In this document: positions 5,181 to 7,276 of the stretch, piece after piece
Position numbering within the stretch: the first letter of the stretch is position 1
Layout of the letters: each line of letters begins with the position of its first letter
Assembly: GCA_905371865.1 (NCBI GenBank)
Contig: CAJPNA010000067.1
Location: 1 to 7,276, forward strand
Reading direction: 5' to 3'
DNA: 7,276 nucleotides
Origin: an uncultured Carnobacterium sp.
Lineage (GTDB): Bacteria > Bacillota > Bacilli > Lactobacillales > Aerococcaceae
Program-made: the position numbers and the translations under genes
Notes under the pieces: generated by a model
The model's input: the letters and a program-made list of their open reading frames with translations, nothing else
What the model was told of the DNA's origin: nothing
The model's database searches: none

Positions 5181-7276
5181 TTAGTTGATGCTTCCACCGA
5201 ATAATGTTGTACCTACACCAGACATACCTGAGTAGTTTCCGTAACCTTGTGATGTTGCACCGTATTCAATATCTACACCGAATGTTTGGAAGTTCTCTGA
5301 CATCATGTTAGCGTAGTGACCCGGAGATGCTGCCCATTGTTCATACATCATTTTAGCTACTTGTGTTTCGTTTAAGAAGTTTTTAGCATCTGTAACTACT
5401 TCGATGTTACCAAGAGAGTTTTCACCCTTGAACGCTGGACGTTCACCTTGATATTCTTTGTAAATTGTGCTGAAACTTGAACCGTCTGTACGAACGTGTG
5501 CTTTACCATTTACATAGATTGAAGCACCATCTTTTTGGTTCGCTAATTCAGCAGAACGGATTCCTGCTAGTCGAACTAATTCACGGTCTACTGTTAAAGG
5601 TGCAACACCTTTCTTAGCACGTTCCGCATTCATTAGTTTTGCAAATTCGTCATTTACTTTTAATACATCTAAGTGTTCATTACCATATTTAGCAATTTGC
5701 TTAGCTTCTTCTAAGTTTTTAGTTTTTGAAGTTGATTTAAAGTCTAAATCACCTTTCTTGATTGCTGATAATTCAGCATCAGTTGCATTGTTTAATGCTT
5801 CTAAAGTTGCGTATTTCTTAGTGTTTTCATTTGCACGAGCATATGGTGCAGCTGTTCCTGTACCTTTACGTACAACACGTTTTGTTCCAGCGACTGTACG
5901 TTCTGCACCGATTGCTTTTTCACCTGTTTTAACACCATTTACTGTTGTGATTTCGAAATCTTGTTCAACATATCCAGCTGAACCTGCATTGTCAACAACT
6001 TCTTTCCCAGATGGGATTGTAGCGTCGTTGATTGTTTCTGTTTCAACAGCTAATTCACGTACTTTACGAGTTTCGTTTGTTTTAACTTCTACTGGAGCAA
6101 CTGGTTTTGGAGCTTCCGTTGTAGTAGTTGGTTGTTCTGGAGTTTCAACTGGAGCAACTGGTTTTGGTGCTTCTGTTGTAGTACTTGGTTGTTCTGGAGT
6201 TACCACTGGTTTTTCTTGTTGTGGAGTTTCAGTTGTAGTACTTGGTTGCTCTGGAGTTACTACTGGAGCAACTGGTTTTGGAGCTTCTGTTGTGTCAGCT
6301 GGTCGTTCTGTTGGTACTACTGGTTGAGCTTCTTTAGTTCCAACTAATACGATTTCATCAATAGCGTCCACTACTTCTTTACTTACTTGTGTAGAACTTT
6401 TCACAACACCGTCTTCGTATACGGTAGTTGTAATAACTGTGATACTTCCGTCACGACCGTTTTGGATAACTTTACGTTCACCTTTTGGTAATGTAGCATC
6501 AGTACGTTCAATCACACCATGTTTGATTGGAGTTACAGTTTTTACAGATTCTTTACGAATAGTTGGTGTAACAACTTGTGTTGTTGGTTGTTCTTCTGTT
6601 GGTTTAACAGCGTCAGCTGGTTTTTCACCATTGTTTGTAGTTGTTTCTACTGGTTTCTCAGCTGGTGCAACTGGAGCAGCTGGTTTTTCTTCTTCAACAC
6701 CTACCACAGTAGATGATGGTTGACCTTGTTCTTGTGATTGTACTTGTGTTTCACGACCATGGTCTAATTCTTTTTGAACTTCTTTTTTGATTTCTTGTAC
6801 TTTTTGGTCTTGTGAGTTAGAAACATTTTCTTGTACTTTCTGACCTTCTACTTGTTTAACTGCTTCTTGAGTGTTTGCAGATGGCGTTTTAGCAACTTCT
6901 TGATACACAGTTACTTCACCAGTTTCAACGTTACCGACAGCAATGTAACCATCTTTAGAATATAAAACATTTCCAGTAAAGATTAAGTTAACATCAGAAA
7001 TTCCGTTGTCTTGTGCAATTTTATTTACATCAATACCAGTAGCTTCTGCGATAACACCTAAAGTGTCCCCCCACTTGATTGTATATGGTTTGCTAAAATC
7101 ACCAATTTCAGCTTTTACTTGTTCTACTGTACGTGCTTCCCATGTTGAAGCATCAGGAGTAGCTACTGTATCATATCCAGCAACTGCTGCATCAGCTTTA
7201 GAAGCCATCATTGTACCAGCTAAGATAATTCCAGCAACAGCTGTTACTAATTTACCAGTACGTAATTTGCGTAATT
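5181..7276 (-). CDS. Secreted LysM-G5-repeat-G5-CAP surface protein, 5' partial
   Basis: The frame stays open to the right window edge. The 21 codons before the Met at 7211 encode LRKLRTGK plus a hydrophobic stretch (LVTAVAGIILAGTMMA) and an ADA-A cleavage site. This is an export signal, so the true start lies outside. Counting from Met 7211: LysM 41-84 (YTIKWGDTLGVIAEATGI), which binds peptidoglycan; a Gln/Glu-rich linker 105-170; a first G5 domain 224-292; Pro/Thr-rich 19-residue repeats 310-376; a second G5 domain about 383-450; a CAP (SCP/PR-1) domain 515-650 with NAERAKKG, His572 (HVRTDG), Glu597 (GEN) and His632 (SPGHY). There is no LPXTG motif or membrane tail; the protein ends FGGSIN, so wall attachment should depend on LysM. 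G5 domains are associated with glycan or zinc binding in surface adhesins, and bacterial CAP functions are mostly unknown. A terminator follows directly, so this is a separate unit from the helicase. Confidence 0.95.
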   Translation of the reverse strand, partial: LRKLRTGKLVTAVAGIILAGTMMASKADAAVAGYDTVATPDASTWEARTVEQVKAEIGDFSKPYTIKWGDTLGVIAEATGIDVNKIAQDNGISDVNLIFTGNVLYSKDGYIAVGNVETGEVTVYQEVAKTPSANTQEAVKQVEGQKVQENVSNSQDQKVQEIKKEVQKELDHGRETQVQSQEQGQPSSTVVGVEEEKPAAPVAPAEKPVETTTNNGEKPADAVKPTEEQPTTQVVTPTIRKESVKTVTPIKHGVIERTDATLPKGERKVIQNGRDGSITVITTTVYEDGVVKSSTQVSKEVVDAIDEIVLVGTKEAQPVVPTERPADTTEAPKPVAPVVTPEQPSTTTETPQQEKPVVTPEQPSTTTEAPKPVAPVETPEQPTTTTEAPKPVAPVEVKTNETRKVRELAVETETINDATIPSGKEVVDNAGSAGYVEQDFEITTVNGVKTGEKAIGAERTVAGTKRVVRKGTGTAAPYARANENTKKYATLEALNNATDAELSAIKKGDLDFKSTSKTKNLEEAKQIAKYGNEHLDVLKVNDEFAKLMNAERAKKGVAPLTVDRELVRLAGIRSAELANQKDGASIYVNGKAHVRTDGSSFSTIYKEYQGERPAFKGENSLGNIEVVTDAKNFLNETQVAKMMYEQWAASPGHYANMMSENFQTFGVDIEYGATSQGYGNYSGMSGVGTTLFGGSIN
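6084..6284 (-). repeat. In-frame 57-base tandem repeats (Pro/Thr-rich stalk)
   Basis: Three complete units of 19 codons and one partial unit. The units read APKPVAPVVTPEQPSTTTE, a variant beginning TPQQEKPVV, APKPVAPVETPEQPTTTTE, then APKPVAPVEV. They separate the two G5 domains of the surface protein and probably form an extended stalk through the cell wall. The copy number is likely to vary between strains by slippage or recombination. Confidence 0.88.

Noticed and set aside
5758..6723. Several plus-strand open frames of up to 189 codons opposite the surface-protein gene
   Set aside because: They are antisense to low-complexity Pro/Thr/Val coding sequence, which rarely makes stops on the other strand. 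Their products are Ser/Val/Phe/Trp-rich repeats with no domain, and the minus frame has clear LysM, G5 and CAP domains.
1..7276. CRISPR array, tRNA or rRNA genes
   Set aside because: No regularly spaced direct repeats with unique spacers were seen. The only direct repeats are the in-frame codon repeats of the surface protein. No cloverleaf or rRNA-like conserved stretch was noticed by eye.

Overview
This is an AT-rich window in which every convincing gene lies on the minus strand, so it reads from right to left. Strong AGGAGG-type ribosome binding sites, GTG starts and a LysM/G5/CAP surface protein with a Gram-positive signal peptide point to a low-GC Bacillota host, probably of the Streptococcus/Lactobacillales kind. 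A phage-like helicase, a run of small unrecognised genes and a decayed transposon gene suggest an accessory replicon, such as a large phage, plasmid or other extrachromosomal element, rather than core chromosome. The host and element type are inferred; no gene here fixes them.

Layout in transcription order. (1) 7276-5181: a secreted wall-associated protein with signal peptide, LysM, G5, proline/threonine-rich 19-residue repeats, second G5 and C-terminal CAP domain. Its start lies beyond the right edge. A strong intrinsic terminator follows at 5150-5172. (2) 5119-3581: an intact superfamily 1B DNA helicase of the RecD/Dda type. (3) 3539-1208: five short, tightly spaced genes (about 127-162 codons). 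I recognise no named family for them, but their proteins align with one another, so they look like a tandem array of diverged paralogues. (4) 1033-1: an IS200/IS605-type TnpB gene, broken by a small internal deletion and cut by the left edge.

The helicase and the five small genes have gaps of only 2-43 bases, with no terminator of convincing strength between them, so they are probably one transcription unit. The terminator before the helicase leaves almost no room for a separate promoter, so expression may depend on read-through or on a promoter inside the 3' end of the surface-protein gene. A 12-base match between the leader of one array gene and the region just before tnpB suggests that a further array member once stood there.

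The most novel element is the paralogue array (1208-3539). Its function cannot be deduced from the sequence. Its position behind a Dda-like helicase suggests a role in the element's own replication or its interaction with the host, but that is a hypothesis only.
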